Shown here piece by piece: positions 36,199 through 44,559 of a stretch of DNA of 64,000 nucleotides. Source of the stretch: Solimonas terrae (GTDB taxonomy: Bacteria; Pseudomonadota; Gammaproteobacteria; Nevskiales; Nevskiaceae); contig NZ_JAAMOW010000004.1 in NCBI RefSeq assembly GCF_011067135.1, forward strand, positions 62,001-126,000, read 5' to 3'. The position numbers were made by a program, and so were the translations under genes. The notes beneath the pieces were generated by a model. That model did no database searches and was not told the DNA's origin. It saw only the letters and a program-made list of their open reading frames with translations. How positions within the stretch are numbered: position 1 is the stretch's first letter; each line of letters starts with the position of its first letter.

Positions 36199-36250
36199 CC
36201 AATGAGACGAGCAAAGCGTCTGTCTGCGCGGCTTTGACTCGTCTCATTGG
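36199..36250. promoter_or_regulatory. Long inverted repeat between the fadD3 arm and the hsaC-ipd operon
   Basis: Arms CCAATGAGACGAG (36199-36211) and CTCGTCTCATTGG (36238-36250) are exact reverse complements. The pairing continues inward as CAAAGC/GCTTTG, with one unpaired A, leaving a 13-base centre. It lies in the middle of the 218-bp divergent region, 61 bases from the minus-strand start and 105 from hsaC. It is a candidate double operator controlling both directions. Confidence 0.6.
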
Positions 36251-36355
36251 GTGAAGCTCCAGAAACGGCCCGTCTCGATAATTTCCGCTCATCAATAAAC
36301 AGCTTGCCGCCGGTGCGCCGGCGGGCATGGCTGCATAACCAGACGGCGGAATCCC

Positions 36356-37243
36356 ATGCTGAAAATCGAGGCGCTCGCTTACATCGTCGTCGAGGCGACC
36401 GATCCTGCGAAATGGCAGGCATTCGCCGAGCAGATGCTCGGCATGCAGGCGCTGGCCGCCGGCGACGGTCTGTCGCTGAAGATGGACGAGCGCGATTTTC
36501 GCGTCAGCATCGTCAGGGGCGATGCCGACCGCTATCTCGCATCGGGCTGGCAGCTGGCCGACCGCGCGGCGTTCGACGCCACGGTCGCCGCGCTGCGCAA
36601 GGCCGGCGTCGACGTGACCGACGGTGCCGCTGAGCTGGCCGCGGCACGCAGGGCCGCGGCGATCGCCAGCTTCACCGACCCGGCCGGCAACCGCCACGAG
36701 CTGGTCTGCGGCTATACCGGCGGCAAGACGCCGTTTGTCTCGCCGATCGGCGTGCAGGGCTTCAAGACCGGCGCGCAGGGCATGGGCCATACCGTGCTGC
36801 CGGCGATCCCGTTCGAGCCGACCCTGCAACTGTTTCACGAAACCCTCGGCATGGGCCTGTCGGACATCTTCAATTTCAAGCCGGGCCCCGACGCGCCGAA
36901 CATCCGCATCTACTTCCTGCACGCGGCGGCCGGCCGCCATCACAGCCTCGCGCTCGCCGAAATGCCGAACCCGGCCGGCTGCGTGCATGTGATGGTCGAG
37001 GTCAATCAGCTCACCGACGTCGGCAAGGCCTATGACCGGCTCAGGGCGCAGGGCGTCAAGCTGATGGCGACGCTCGGCGAGCACGAGAACGACCGCATGA
37101 CCTCGTTCTACATGATGACGCCCGGCAACTTCGCGATCGAATACGGCTACGGCGGCATCAGCGTCGAGCCCGGTGTCTGGCAGACCACGCAGACGCAGCA
37201 GGTCTCGATCTGGGGCCACGACTTCTCGGTCGGTTTTCAATAA
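36356..37243 (+). CDS. hsaC: Extradiol dioxygenase, HsaC/TesB-like
   Basis: 295-residue type I (vicinal oxygen chelate) extradiol dioxygenase, the two-domain size of BphC/HsaC. The iron ligands are His145 (GMGHTVLP), His211 (CVHVMVEV) and Glu262 (FAIEYGYGG), the standard 2-His-1-Glu facial triad. In this context it should cleave the catechol 3,4-DHSA between C4 and C5 after HsaA hydroxylation. It is the first gene of a long operon: ipdA starts on the base after its stop. The partner hydrolase HsaD is not in the window. Confidence 0.88.
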   Translation: MLKIEALAYIVVEATDPAKWQAFAEQMLGMQALAAGDGLSLKMDERDFRVSIVRGDADRYLASGWQLADRAAFDATVAALRKAGVDVTDGAAELAAARRAAAIASFTDPAGNRHELVCGYTGGKTPFVSPIGVQGFKTGAQGMGHTVLPAIPFEPTLQLFHETLGMGLSDIFNFKPGPDAPNIRIYFLHAAAGRHHSLALAEMPNPAGCVHVMVEVNQLTDVGKAYDRLRAQGVKLMATLGEHENDRMTSFYMMTPGNFAIEYGYGGISVEPGVWQTTQTQQVSIWGHDFSVGFQ

Positions 37244-38134
37244 ATGGCACAACTCGACAAAACGATGCGCGCGGCCGATGTGGTCGCGCAGCTGCGCGAC
37301 GGCATGACGATCGGCATCGGTGGCTGGGGGCCGCGGCGCAAGCCGATGTCCATCGTCCGCGAGATCCTGCGCTCGAGCCTGAAAGACCTGACGATCGTCG
37401 GCTACGGCGGCACCGACATGGGCATGCTGTGCGCGGCCGGCAAGGTGAAAAAGCTCATCTACGGTTTCGTCTCGCTCGACTTCATCCCGCTCGAACCGTT
37501 CTTCCGCAAGGCGCGCGAGTCCGGCCAGATCGAGGCGATGGAACTCGACGAAGGTCAGCTGCACTGGGGGCTGCGCGCGGCGGCGATGCGGCTGCCGTTC
37601 CTGCCGACCCGCGTTGGCCTGGCGACCGATCAGCTCACCAAGATCAATCCGCAATTCCGCACCGTGACCTCGCCGTACGACGACGGCGAAGTCCTGCTGG
37701 CGATGCCGGCGCTCAAGCTCGACGTTGCGTTGCTGCACACGCACAAGGCCGACAAGCTCGGCAACACGCGCCTGTACAGCCCGGACCCGTTCTTCGACGA
37801 ACTGTTCGCGCGTGCCGCCGATCGCTGCTACGTCAGTTGCGAGGATCTGGTCGAGCAGATCGCGAGTACCGATGAAGCCGACGCGCGCTGCAATCCGTTC
37901 GAGCGCAGCCTGGTCAGCGGCGTCGTGCTCGCGCGCGGTGGCGCGCATCCGACCTCGCACGTGCCCGGCTACGGCTGGGATGCCGCGCACCTCAAGCGCT
38001 ACTGCGCCGCGGCCGAAGAAGACGGCGGCTGGGCGAAATACGCCGACGAATTCCTGACGGGCGACGAAGCCGCGTATCAGCAGGCTGTCGGCGGACTCGA
38101 CGCCATCATCAAACTTCCGCGGCAGGTGTTCTGA
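37244..38134 (+). CDS. ipdA: IpdA-like CoA-transferase-family hydrolase, alpha subunit
   Basis: 296 residues. With IpdB it opens the last steroid ring by hydrolysing COCHEA-CoA. Conserved blocks: VAQLRDGMTIGIGGWGPRRKPMSIVREILRSSLKDLTIVGYGG, GMLCAAGKVKKLIYGFVSLD, AMELDEGQLHWGLRAAAMRLPFLPTRVGL and VTSPYDDGEVLLAMPALKLDVALLH. These match actinobacterial IpdA strongly as remembered. It overlaps nothing but abuts hsaC and lies 2 bases from ipdB, so subunits are made together. Confidence 0.93.
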   Translation: MAQLDKTMRAADVVAQLRDGMTIGIGGWGPRRKPMSIVREILRSSLKDLTIVGYGGTDMGMLCAAGKVKKLIYGFVSLDFIPLEPFFRKARESGQIEAMELDEGQLHWGLRAAAMRLPFLPTRVGLATDQLTKINPQFRTVTSPYDDGEVLLAMPALKLDVALLHTHKADKLGNTRLYSPDPFFDELFARAADRCYVSCEDLVEQIASTDEADARCNPFERSLVSGVVLARGGAHPTSHVPGYGWDAAHLKRYCAAAEEDGGWAKYADEFLTGDEAAYQQAVGGLDAIIKLPRQVF

Positions 38135-38136
38135 TC

Positions 38137-38946
38137 ATGAGCGAAAGTTCCGCCGCAACGAATTTCACACTGGCCGAGTTGCTGATCTGCGCCTGCGCCG
38201 ATGTCTGGCGCGAGGAAGGCGAGGTTCTGGCGACCGGCATCGGCATCATCCCGCGTATCGCCCAGGGTCTGGCCAAGTTGACGCACAGCCCCGGCCTGAT
38301 GATCACCGACGGCGAGGCTTATCTGACCGAAACGCCGGTCGTGATCGGCGCGAAGAACCATGAGGGCCGCGCCTACGCCGGCTGGATGCCGTACTCGCGC
38401 GTGTTCGACGCGCTCTGGCACGGCCGCCGTCACGCGCTGGTCGGCCCGGTGCAGGTCGACCGCTGGGGGCAGGCGAACATTTCCTGCGTCGGCGACTTCG
38501 CCAGGCCGAAGCGACAGATGCTCGGCCTGCGCGGCTTTCCGGGCAACAGCATCAATCACGTGAATTCGATGTTCGTGCCGAACCACGGCCCGCGCGTGTT
38601 CGTCGAGAACGAAGTCGACGTCGTCTGCTCGGTTGGCTACCGCAAGGAGCGCTGGCCGGCGGGCGTCAGGAACGACTACATGCGCATCCACCGGATCGTC
38701 ACCGATCTGTGCGTGATGGACTTCGGTGGCCCCGAGCACGCGATCCGCGTCGTCAGCCTGCATCCGGGCGTGAGCTTCGCGCAGGTGCAGGCCGCGACCG
38801 GCTTCCCCTTGCTGAAGGCCGACAATCTGCGCGAGACGACGCACCCGACCGAGGCGCAGCTCGCGGTTATCCGCCAGCTCGATCCCAAGGACGTGCGCAG
38901 CAAGCAGCTCAAGGACAATCCGCCCGGGATTCGCCCCGCGGCATGA
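38137..38946 (+). CDS. ipdB: IpdB-like CoA-transferase-family hydrolase, beta subunit
   Basis: 269-residue partner of IpdA. Family blocks: TLAELLICACADVWREEGEVLATGIGIIPRIAQGLAK, GLMITDGEAYL, GWMPYSRVFDALWHGRRHALVGPVQVDRWGQANISCVGDFARPKRQMLGLRG, INHVNSMFVPNHGPRVFVENEVDVVCSVGY and VVSLHPGVSF. The end overlaps the start of the DUF35 gene by four bases (ATGA). Pairing of the two subunits in one operon is the rule in known degraders. Confidence 0.93.
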   Translation: MSESSAATNFTLAELLICACADVWREEGEVLATGIGIIPRIAQGLAKLTHSPGLMITDGEAYLTETPVVIGAKNHEGRAYAGWMPYSRVFDALWHGRRHALVGPVQVDRWGQANISCVGDFARPKRQMLGLRGFPGNSINHVNSMFVPNHGPRVFVENEVDVVCSVGYRKERWPAGVRNDYMRIHRIVTDLCVMDFGGPEHAIRVVSLHPGVSFAQVQAATGFPLLKADNLRETTHPTEAQLAVIRQLDPKDVRSKQLKDNPPGIRPAA

Positions 38947-39386
38947 GCGACGTGAATCCCAAGACCGCGTCCGTACCGGCGCTCGACGGCTGGTTCACGC
39001 TCGATTGTGAACGCCCGCAGCTGCTCGGCAATCGCTGCGCCGCTTGCGGCACGGTCTATTTCCCGAAGCTGAAGAGCGGCTATTGCCGCAACCCGGACTG
39101 CGACGGCGAGGCCTTCGAGGAGACGGCGCTGTCGCGGACGGGCACGCTGTGGTCCTACACGAATGCCGCCTATCAGCCGCCGGAACCGTTCGCTCAGGTC
39201 GACAAGGACGCGTTCAAGCCGTTCGCGATTGCCGCGGTCGAACTCGAGGCCGAAAAGATGATCGTGCTCGGCCCGATCGTGAACGGCACCGGCGTCGAAC
39301 AATTGAAGGTCGGCATGCGGATGGAGCTGGCGCTGGAGCCACTCGCCGACGGCAAGCTGACCTGGAAGTGGAAGGTCGCGGCATGA
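38943..39386 (+). CDS. Zn-ribbon OB-fold (DUF35) acyl-CoA-associated protein
   Basis: 147 residues. The N-terminal zinc ribbon has Cys32-x2-Cys35 and Cys48-x4-Cys53 (NRCAACGTVYFPK...YCRNPDC). A C-terminal OB-fold follows: GTLWSYTNAAYQPPEPF, KPFAIAAVELEAEKMIVLGPI, KVGMRMELALEPL. DUF35 proteins partner with thiolase-fold enzymes; in the actinobacterial ChsH2-Ltp2 system the DUF35 domain docks a retro-aldolase. It overlaps both neighbours by four bases, and the downstream gene is thiolase-like, so a complex is likely. Confidence 0.88.
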   Translation: MSDVNPKTASVPALDGWFTLDCERPQLLGNRCAACGTVYFPKLKSGYCRNPDCDGEAFEETALSRTGTLWSYTNAAYQPPEPFAQVDKDAFKPFAIAAVELEAEKMIVLGPIVNGTGVEQLKVGMRMELALEPLADGKLTWKWKVAA

Positions 39387-40570
39387 GTGCGAACCGCGAC
39401 ATCGCCATCCTCGGCGTCGGCATGCACCCCTGGGGCAAGTGGGGCCGCAACTTCGTCGACTATGGTGTCGTTGCCGCGCGCGCGGCGCTTGCCGATGCCG
39501 GCGTCCACTGGCGCGATGTGCGCTTTGTGTCCGGCGCCGCGACCATCCGCAACGGCTATCCCGGTCAGGTCGCGGGCGCCACGTTCGCGCAGGCGCTCGG
39601 CTGGCAGGGCGCGCAGGTCAACACCTCGTACGCCGCCTGCGCGTCGGGCTCGCAGGCGCTCGCCGCCGCGCGCTCGAAGATCCTGTCGGGCGAGTGCGAA
39701 GTGGCGCTGGTGATCGGCGCCGACACCACGCCCAAGGGCTTTCTCAAGCCGCAGCCCGGCGATCGTCCCGACGATCCGGACTGGGTTCGCTTTCGCATCG
39801 GCATCACCAATCCCACTTACTTCGCGCTGTATGCGCGACGCCGCATGGCCTCGTACGGCGACACGCTCGAGGACTTCGCGGCGGTCAAGGTCAAGAATGC
39901 CGCGCACGGTCTGAGCAATGAGAACGCCCGCTACCGCAAGGCATTCAGTGCCGCCGACGTCGCCGCCTCGCCGATGGTGGCCGATCCGCTGCGCCTGATG
40001 GACATCTGCGCGACGTCGGACGGCGCCGCGGCGATCATCGTGTCCAGCGTCGACTACGCCAGGCGCATCGGCAAGGCCGGCGCGCCGCGCATCGCCGCGA
40101 TCTCGACGGTGACGCCGAGCTTTGCATCGGCACTGGTCGAGATGCCGGACATCGCCACCGATTCGGCAATCGCCGCGCCGGCGCAGAGCTTCCGCGCGGC
40201 GCTGCCGAAAAAGGCCTACGAGGAAGCCGGCATCGGGCCGGAGGATGTCAGCGTTGCCGAGGTCTACGATCTGTCGACGGCGCTGGAACTCGACTGGATC
40301 GAGGATCTGCAGCTGTGCGCGCGTGGTGATGCGGCGAAACTGCTGCGCGCCGGCGAGACGCAGGTTGGCGGCCGCATTCCGGTCAATCCGTCCGGCGGGC
40401 TCGCGTGTTTCGGGGAAGCCGTGCCCGCGCAGGCGCTCGCGCAGGTCTGTGAACTGACCTGGCAACTGCGTGGCCAGGCCGGCGAGCGTCAGGTCGCGAA
40501 CGCGACGGTCGGCATCACCGCGAATCAGGGCCTGTTCGGCCACGGCTCGTCGGTCATCGTGAAGCGCTGA
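39383..40570 (+). CDS. Thiolase-fold protein (SCPx/Ltp-like), possible retro-aldolase
   Basis: 395 residues of the SCPx-type thiolase/lipid-transfer family. The nucleophile Cys86 is present (SYAACASGSQALAAARSKI). The usual GHPxGATG histidine motif is replaced by NPSGGLACFGEAVPA, and the C-terminal Cys motif CxGGG by ANQGLFGHG. Tyr295 in VAEVYDLST corresponds to the Tyr-Asp seen in Ltp2 aldolases rather than the His-Asp of thiolases. This argues against ordinary thiolysis and for a retro-aldol or CoA-substrate lyase working with the coupled DUF35 protein. The second Tyr of Ltp2 is not evident. Confidence 0.85.
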   Translation: MSANRDIAILGVGMHPWGKWGRNFVDYGVVAARAALADAGVHWRDVRFVSGAATIRNGYPGQVAGATFAQALGWQGAQVNTSYAACASGSQALAAARSKILSGECEVALVIGADTTPKGFLKPQPGDRPDDPDWVRFRIGITNPTYFALYARRRMASYGDTLEDFAAVKVKNAAHGLSNENARYRKAFSAADVAASPMVADPLRLMDICATSDGAAAIIVSSVDYARRIGKAGAPRIAAISTVTPSFASALVEMPDIATDSAIAAPAQSFRAALPKKAYEEAGIGPEDVSVAEVYDLSTALELDWIEDLQLCARGDAAKLLRAGETQVGGRIPVNPSGGLACFGEAVPAQALAQVCELTWQLRGQAGERQVANATVGITANQGLFGHGSSVIVKR

Positions 40571-40571
40571 G

Positions 40572-41447
40572 ATGACGGCGATGAATCCCCCCAAGGACGC
40601 CGGCTCGAACGTCGTGCTCTATGACGTCGCCGATGGCATCGCGACGATCACGATGAATCGACCGCGCTATCACAACGCGCAGAATTCGAAGATGACCTAT
40701 GCGCTCGATGCCGCGTTCCGCCGCGCGGTCGATGACGACGCGGTCAAGGTCATCGTCCTCGCCGGCGTCGGCCGGAATTTCTCTGCCGGGCACGATATCG
40801 GCACGCCGGAACGCGACGCGCACGAGAGTTTCGAGCGCGCGCATCTGCTGCCCGATCACGTCGGCAAGCCCGGCGCCGAGTTCCAGCTGGTGCGCGAGCA
40901 GGAGGTCTATCTCGGCATGTGCCGGCGCTGGCGTGACGTTCCGAAGCCGACCATCGCGCAGGTGCAGGGTGCGTGCATCGCCGGCGGTCTGATGCTGGCC
41001 TGGGTCTGCGATCTGATCATCGCCGGCGACGATGCGTACTTCGCCGATCCGACCGCGAAGATGGGCATCCCCGGTGTTGAATACTTCGCGCATGCCTTCG
41101 AGCTGCATCCACGCATCGCCAAGGAATTCCTGATGCTCGGCGAGAAGATGAGCGCCGAGCGCGCGTACCAGATGGGCATGGTCAATCGGGTTGTCCCGCG
41201 TGACGCACTGGACACGGAAGTCCGCGCGATCGCGGCGAAGCTCGCTGCGCAGCCGCGTCTGGCGCTGAGCCTGATCAAGCAGTCGATCCACCACATCGAG
41301 GATCTGCGCGGCAAGCGCTCGGCGATGGACGCGGCCTTCGGCTGGCACCACTTCGCGCACGCACACAATCAGCTCGTCACCGGCAACAACCTCGCCGGCA
41401 TCGACGCCAGGGCGATGGCGGCATCGAACAAGGCGAACGACGCATGA
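40572..41447 (+). CDS. Crotonase-family protein (EchA13-like), both catalytic Glu replaced
   Basis: 291 residues of the enoyl-CoA hydratase/isomerase superfamily: ATITMNRPRYHNAQNSKM, VGRNFSAGHDIG (oxyanion hole) and CIAGGLMLAWVCDLIIAGDDAYFADPTAKMGIPGVEYFAHAFEL. At the two positions where crotonases carry catalytic Glu, this protein has Met (GGLMLA) and Thr (DPTAKMG), so a standard hydration is unlikely. The GVEYFAHxxEL block with RIAKEFLMLGEKMSAERAYQMGMVNRVVP recalls EchA13-type proteins. It is within the ipd operon and overlaps ipdC by four bases. Confidence 0.85.
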   Translation: MTAMNPPKDAGSNVVLYDVADGIATITMNRPRYHNAQNSKMTYALDAAFRRAVDDDAVKVIVLAGVGRNFSAGHDIGTPERDAHESFERAHLLPDHVGKPGAEFQLVREQEVYLGMCRRWRDVPKPTIAQVQGACIAGGLMLAWVCDLIIAGDDAYFADPTAKMGIPGVEYFAHAFELHPRIAKEFLMLGEKMSAERAYQMGMVNRVVPRDALDTEVRAIAAKLAAQPRLALSLIKQSIHHIEDLRGKRSAMDAAFGWHHFAHAHNQLVTGNNLAGIDARAMAASNKANDA

Positions 41448-42508
41448 GCGAGCTGCGCACGCCGCTGACCGAACTGCTCGGTTGCCGCTATCCCGTCGTG
41501 CAGACGGCGATGGGCTGGGTGGCCGACGCCAGACTGGTTGCCGCCACCACCCGCGCCGGCGGTTTCGGCTTTCTCGCCGCGGCGACCATGACCACCGAAA
41601 CCTTGCGCGAGCAGATCGCCGCGGTGCGCGGCGCCTGCGACGGCAAGTTCGGCGTCAACTTCCACATGTTCCAGCCGAATGCACGCGAGGTCATCGAGCT
41701 GGTGCTCGAGAACAGCGATCGCGTGCGTGCGGTCAGCTACGGTCGCGGACCGGACGCCAGGACGATCAAACGCTTCAAGGATGCCGGTGTGTTGTGCATG
41801 CCGACCGTCGGCGCGCTCAAGCACGCGGTGAAGGCCGTCGAACTCGGCGCCGACATCATCACCGTGCAGGGCGCGGAAGGTGGCGGCCATACCGGCTCGG
41901 TGCCGACCACGCTGCTGTTGCCGCAGGTGCTTGATGCGGTGCAGGTGCCGGTCGTTGCGGCCGGCGGCTTTCACAGTGGCCGCGGTCTGGCCGGCGCGCT
42001 GGCTTTCGGTGCCGCCGGCATCGCCATGGGCACGCGCTTCCTGATGACCGCCGAATCGCCGGTGCCGCGTGCGACGCTGGAAAAATATCTGGCCGTCAAG
42101 GAACCGGCGCAGATTCGGGCGTCGACCGCGGTCGACGGCATGCCGCAACGCATGATCGACAACCCGTTCCTGCTCAGGCTCGAAAGTGGCGGCCTGCTGC
42201 ATCGCCTGTTCGTCGCGCTGGCGAGCGCCTGGCGCTGGCGCGCGCACACCGGCATGTCGGTCGCGCACATGATGCGGACGTTCTTCGCGGCGATGCGCGA
42301 AGGCGACGGCGCCATCCGGACGATGATGGCCGCCAACGCGCCGGTGCTGATCCAGCGCGCGATGGTCGAAGGGCGCCCGGACGAGGGCGTGCTGCCGAGC
42401 GGTCAGGCGGCGGCGGTGATCGGCAGCTTGCCGACGGTGGCCGAACTGATGGCCTCGCTCGTGGGCGAGGCACGACAGCGGCTTGCGGCCCTGGCCGCCA
42501 TCCAATGA
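41444..42508 (+). CDS. ipdC: IpdC-like FMN-dependent reductase/oxidase
   Basis: 354 residues of the nitronate monooxygenase/FabK-like TIM-barrel family. In actinobacteria IpdC acts on the CD-ring CoA thioester 5-OH-HIC-CoA. Blocks: LRTPLTELLGCRYPVVQTAMGWVADARLVAATTRAGGFGFLAAATMT, GKFGVNFHM, DIITVQGAEGGGHTGSVPTTLLLPQVLDAV, VVAAGGFHSGRGLAGALAFGAAGIAMGTRFLMT (phosphate binding) and VDGMPQRM. The match to remembered IpdC is strong over the whole length. It is translationally coupled to the preceding crotonase gene. Confidence 0.92.
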   Translation: MSELRTPLTELLGCRYPVVQTAMGWVADARLVAATTRAGGFGFLAAATMTTETLREQIAAVRGACDGKFGVNFHMFQPNAREVIELVLENSDRVRAVSYGRGPDARTIKRFKDAGVLCMPTVGALKHAVKAVELGADIITVQGAEGGGHTGSVPTTLLLPQVLDAVQVPVVAAGGFHSGRGLAGALAFGAAGIAMGTRFLMTAESPVPRATLEKYLAVKEPAQIRASTAVDGMPQRMIDNPFLLRLESGGLLHRLFVALASAWRWRAHTGMSVAHMMRTFFAAMREGDGAIRTMMAANAPVLIQRAMVEGRPDEGVLPSGQAAAVIGSLPTVAELMASLVGEARQRLAALAAIQ

Positions 42509-42518
42509 AGGAATGCAC

Positions 42519-43277
42519 ATGAGTCAGGGTTTCACCACCACGATTGCGGACGGCATTGCCGAACTGGTGCTCGACCGGCCGCCGGTCAATGCGCTCGACG
42601 ATGCCGGCTGGCATGCGCTGGCCGACGAGATCGAACGCCTCGGCCATGAGCCTTCCGTGCGCGTCATCGTCCTGCGCGCCGAAGGCCGCGGCTTCTGCGC
42701 CGGCGTCGACATCAAGGAACTCGATGCGCATCCGGAGCGCATCGTCTCGGTCAATGCCGGCAATTACCGCAGCTTTCGCGCCGTGCATCGCAATGCGCTG
42801 CCGGTGATCGTTGCCGTGCACGGCTTCGTGCTCGGCGGCGGCATCGGACTGGCCGGCGCCGCGGACATCGTCGTGGCTGCCGACGACGCCACATTCGGCG
42901 TGCCGGAAGTCGATCGCGGCGCGATGGGCGGCGGCGCGCACCTGCAGCGGCTGTTCCCGGTGCAGAAGGTGCGCATGATGTACTTCACCGGCGAGCCGAT
43001 CACGGCAGCCGAAGCGCATCGGCTCGGGGCCGTCGAGAAAGTGGTGCCGCGCACCGAGCTGCGCGACGCGGCGCTGACGATCGCCCGCACGATCGCCGCC
43101 AAGTCGACGGCGATGATCCGCCTCGCCAAGGAATCGCTGAACGGCATCGAGGACGGCAATCTCGAGGACAAGTACCGCTGGGAGCAGGGCTTCACCCTGC
43201 AGGCCTACAGCGAAAAGGATTCCGCCGAGACGCGCCGTGCCTTCGTCGAGAAACGCAATGTCCACTTCGACAAATAA
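42519..43277 (+). CDS. echA20: EchA20-like crotonase (HIEC-CoA ring-opening hydrolase)
   Basis: 252 residues of the crotonase superfamily. EchA20 hydrolytically opens a ring of HIEC-CoA to give COCHEA-CoA, the IpdAB substrate. Blocks: AELVLDRPPVNALDDAGWHALADEI, VIVLRAEGRGFCAGVDIKELDAHPERI, HGFVLGGGIGLAGAADIVVAADDATFGVPEVDRGAMGGGAHLQRLFP and AAKSTAMIRLAKESLNGIEDGNLEDKYRWEQGFT. RAEGRGFxAGVDIKE and the YRxEQGFT end match remembered EchA20. The start at 42519 is chosen over Met codons at 42483 and 42513 by family alignment and AAGGAA upstream. Confidence 0.9.
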   Translation: MSQGFTTTIADGIAELVLDRPPVNALDDAGWHALADEIERLGHEPSVRVIVLRAEGRGFCAGVDIKELDAHPERIVSVNAGNYRSFRAVHRNALPVIVAVHGFVLGGGIGLAGAADIVVAADDATFGVPEVDRGAMGGGAHLQRLFPVQKVRMMYFTGEPITAAEAHRLGAVEKVVPRTELRDAALTIARTIAAKSTAMIRLAKESLNGIEDGNLEDKYRWEQGFTLQAYSEKDSAETRRAFVEKRNVHFDK

Positions 43278-43369
43278 GAAATGAACTCGGAAACCACCAC
43301 GCGCACTGCGTGTCTCGAACGCCCGCGCCAGGGATGGTGCGGGCTTGCGCAGGACGCGTACGAACAACC

Positions 43370-44536
43370 ATGAGACTTGAATACACCGAACGTCAGAAGA
43401 AGTTCCGCGAGGAAATTCGCGGCTGGCTGGCGGCCAACGTGCCGAAGCAGCCGCTGCCGAGCTTCGATACGGAAGAAGGCTTCGAAGCGCATCGCCGCTG
43501 GGAAGCGCGGCTGTTCGAAGGTCGCTGGAGCGCGGTCACCTGGCCCAAGCAGTATGGCGGGCACGGCTGCGATCTCGTCGAGTGGCTGATCTTCGAAGAA
43601 GAATACTGGCGTGCCAACGCGCCGCTGCGCGTCAACCAGAACGGCGTCTTCCTGCTCGCGCCGACGCTGATGGAGTACGGCACGGACGAACAGAAGGCAC
43701 GCTTTCTGCCGCGCATGGCGTCCGGCCAGGACATCTGGGCACAGGGCTGGTCCGAGCCCGGCGCCGGTTCGGACATGGCGGCAATCCGCAGCAAGGCGGT
43801 GCGCGACGGCGATCACTACGTCATCAACGGCCAGAAGACCTGGTCGACGCGTGCGGTCTGGGCGGACTGGTTGTTCGGCATGTTCCGCACCGATCCCGAA
43901 TCGAGCCGCCATCACGGCCTGACCTTCATCCTGCTGCCGCTCGACCTGCCCGGCATCACGATCCGGCCGATCAAGCAGCTCAACGGTCTGCCGGGGTTCG
44001 CGGAAATCTTTTTCGATGACGTGCGCGTGCCGGTCGGCAATCGCCTCGGCGACGAAGGCGCCGGCTGGAGTGTGGCGATGGCCACCGCCGGCTTCGAACG
44101 CGGCCTGATGCTGCGCTCGCCGGCGCGTTTCCAGCAGACCGCGCGCAGCCTTGTCGATCTCTACAAGCGGCACCGCGATGTTGCCGATACCGATCCGGGC
44201 ATCCGCGAGGCGGTGCTGAAAAGCTGGATGGACGCCGAGGCCTACACGCTGGCGACCTACCGCACCGCGAGCCGACTCGGCAAGGGCGCGAAGATCGGCG
44301 CCGAGGCGAGCACCAACAAGATCTTCTGGTCGGAACTCGATCTGCTGATGCACGAAACCGCGCTGCGCATCCTCGGTCCGCTTGGCGAGCTGATGCCGGA
44401 CGCACCGAGCGCCGGCGACGCCGCGCACTGGCTCGACGGTTTCCTGTTCGCGCAGGCCGGTCCGATCTACGCCGGCACCAACGAGATCCAGCGCAACATC
44501 ATTGCCGAGCGCATGCTCGGATTGCCACGGTCGTGA
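43370..44536 (+). CDS. fadE30: Acyl-CoA dehydrogenase, FadE30-like (alpha-type subunit)
   Basis: 388 residues; FAD-dependent dehydrogenase of a steroid-derived CoA thioester. N-terminal helices, the WAQGWSEPGAGSDMAAIRSKAVRDGDHYVINGQKTWSTRAVWADW beta domain and the C-terminal QAGPIYAGTNEIQRNIIAERMLGLPR are present. The usual C-terminal catalytic Glu (YEGT) is Ala here. A Glu in GFERGLML, in the helix used by isovaleryl-CoA dehydrogenase and the steroid FadE proteins, is the likely base. The next dehydrogenase is shorter and looks like its partner. Confidence 0.87.
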   Translation: MRLEYTERQKKFREEIRGWLAANVPKQPLPSFDTEEGFEAHRRWEARLFEGRWSAVTWPKQYGGHGCDLVEWLIFEEEYWRANAPLRVNQNGVFLLAPTLMEYGTDEQKARFLPRMASGQDIWAQGWSEPGAGSDMAAIRSKAVRDGDHYVINGQKTWSTRAVWADWLFGMFRTDPESSRHHGLTFILLPLDLPGITIRPIKQLNGLPGFAEIFFDDVRVPVGNRLGDEGAGWSVAMATAGFERGLMLRSPARFQQTARSLVDLYKRHRDVADTDPGIREAVLKSWMDAEAYTLATYRTASRLGKGAKIGAEASTNKIFWSELDLLMHETALRILGPLGELMPDAPSAGDAAHWLDGFLFAQAGPIYAGTNEIQRNIIAERMLGLPRS

Positions 44537-44559
44537 TGACTCCGCGCTCCCCTACCCCA

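Noticed and set aside
36134-37990. 618-codon minus-strand open frame
   Set aside because: Antisense to hsaC and ipdA and across the divergent control region; no domain pattern.
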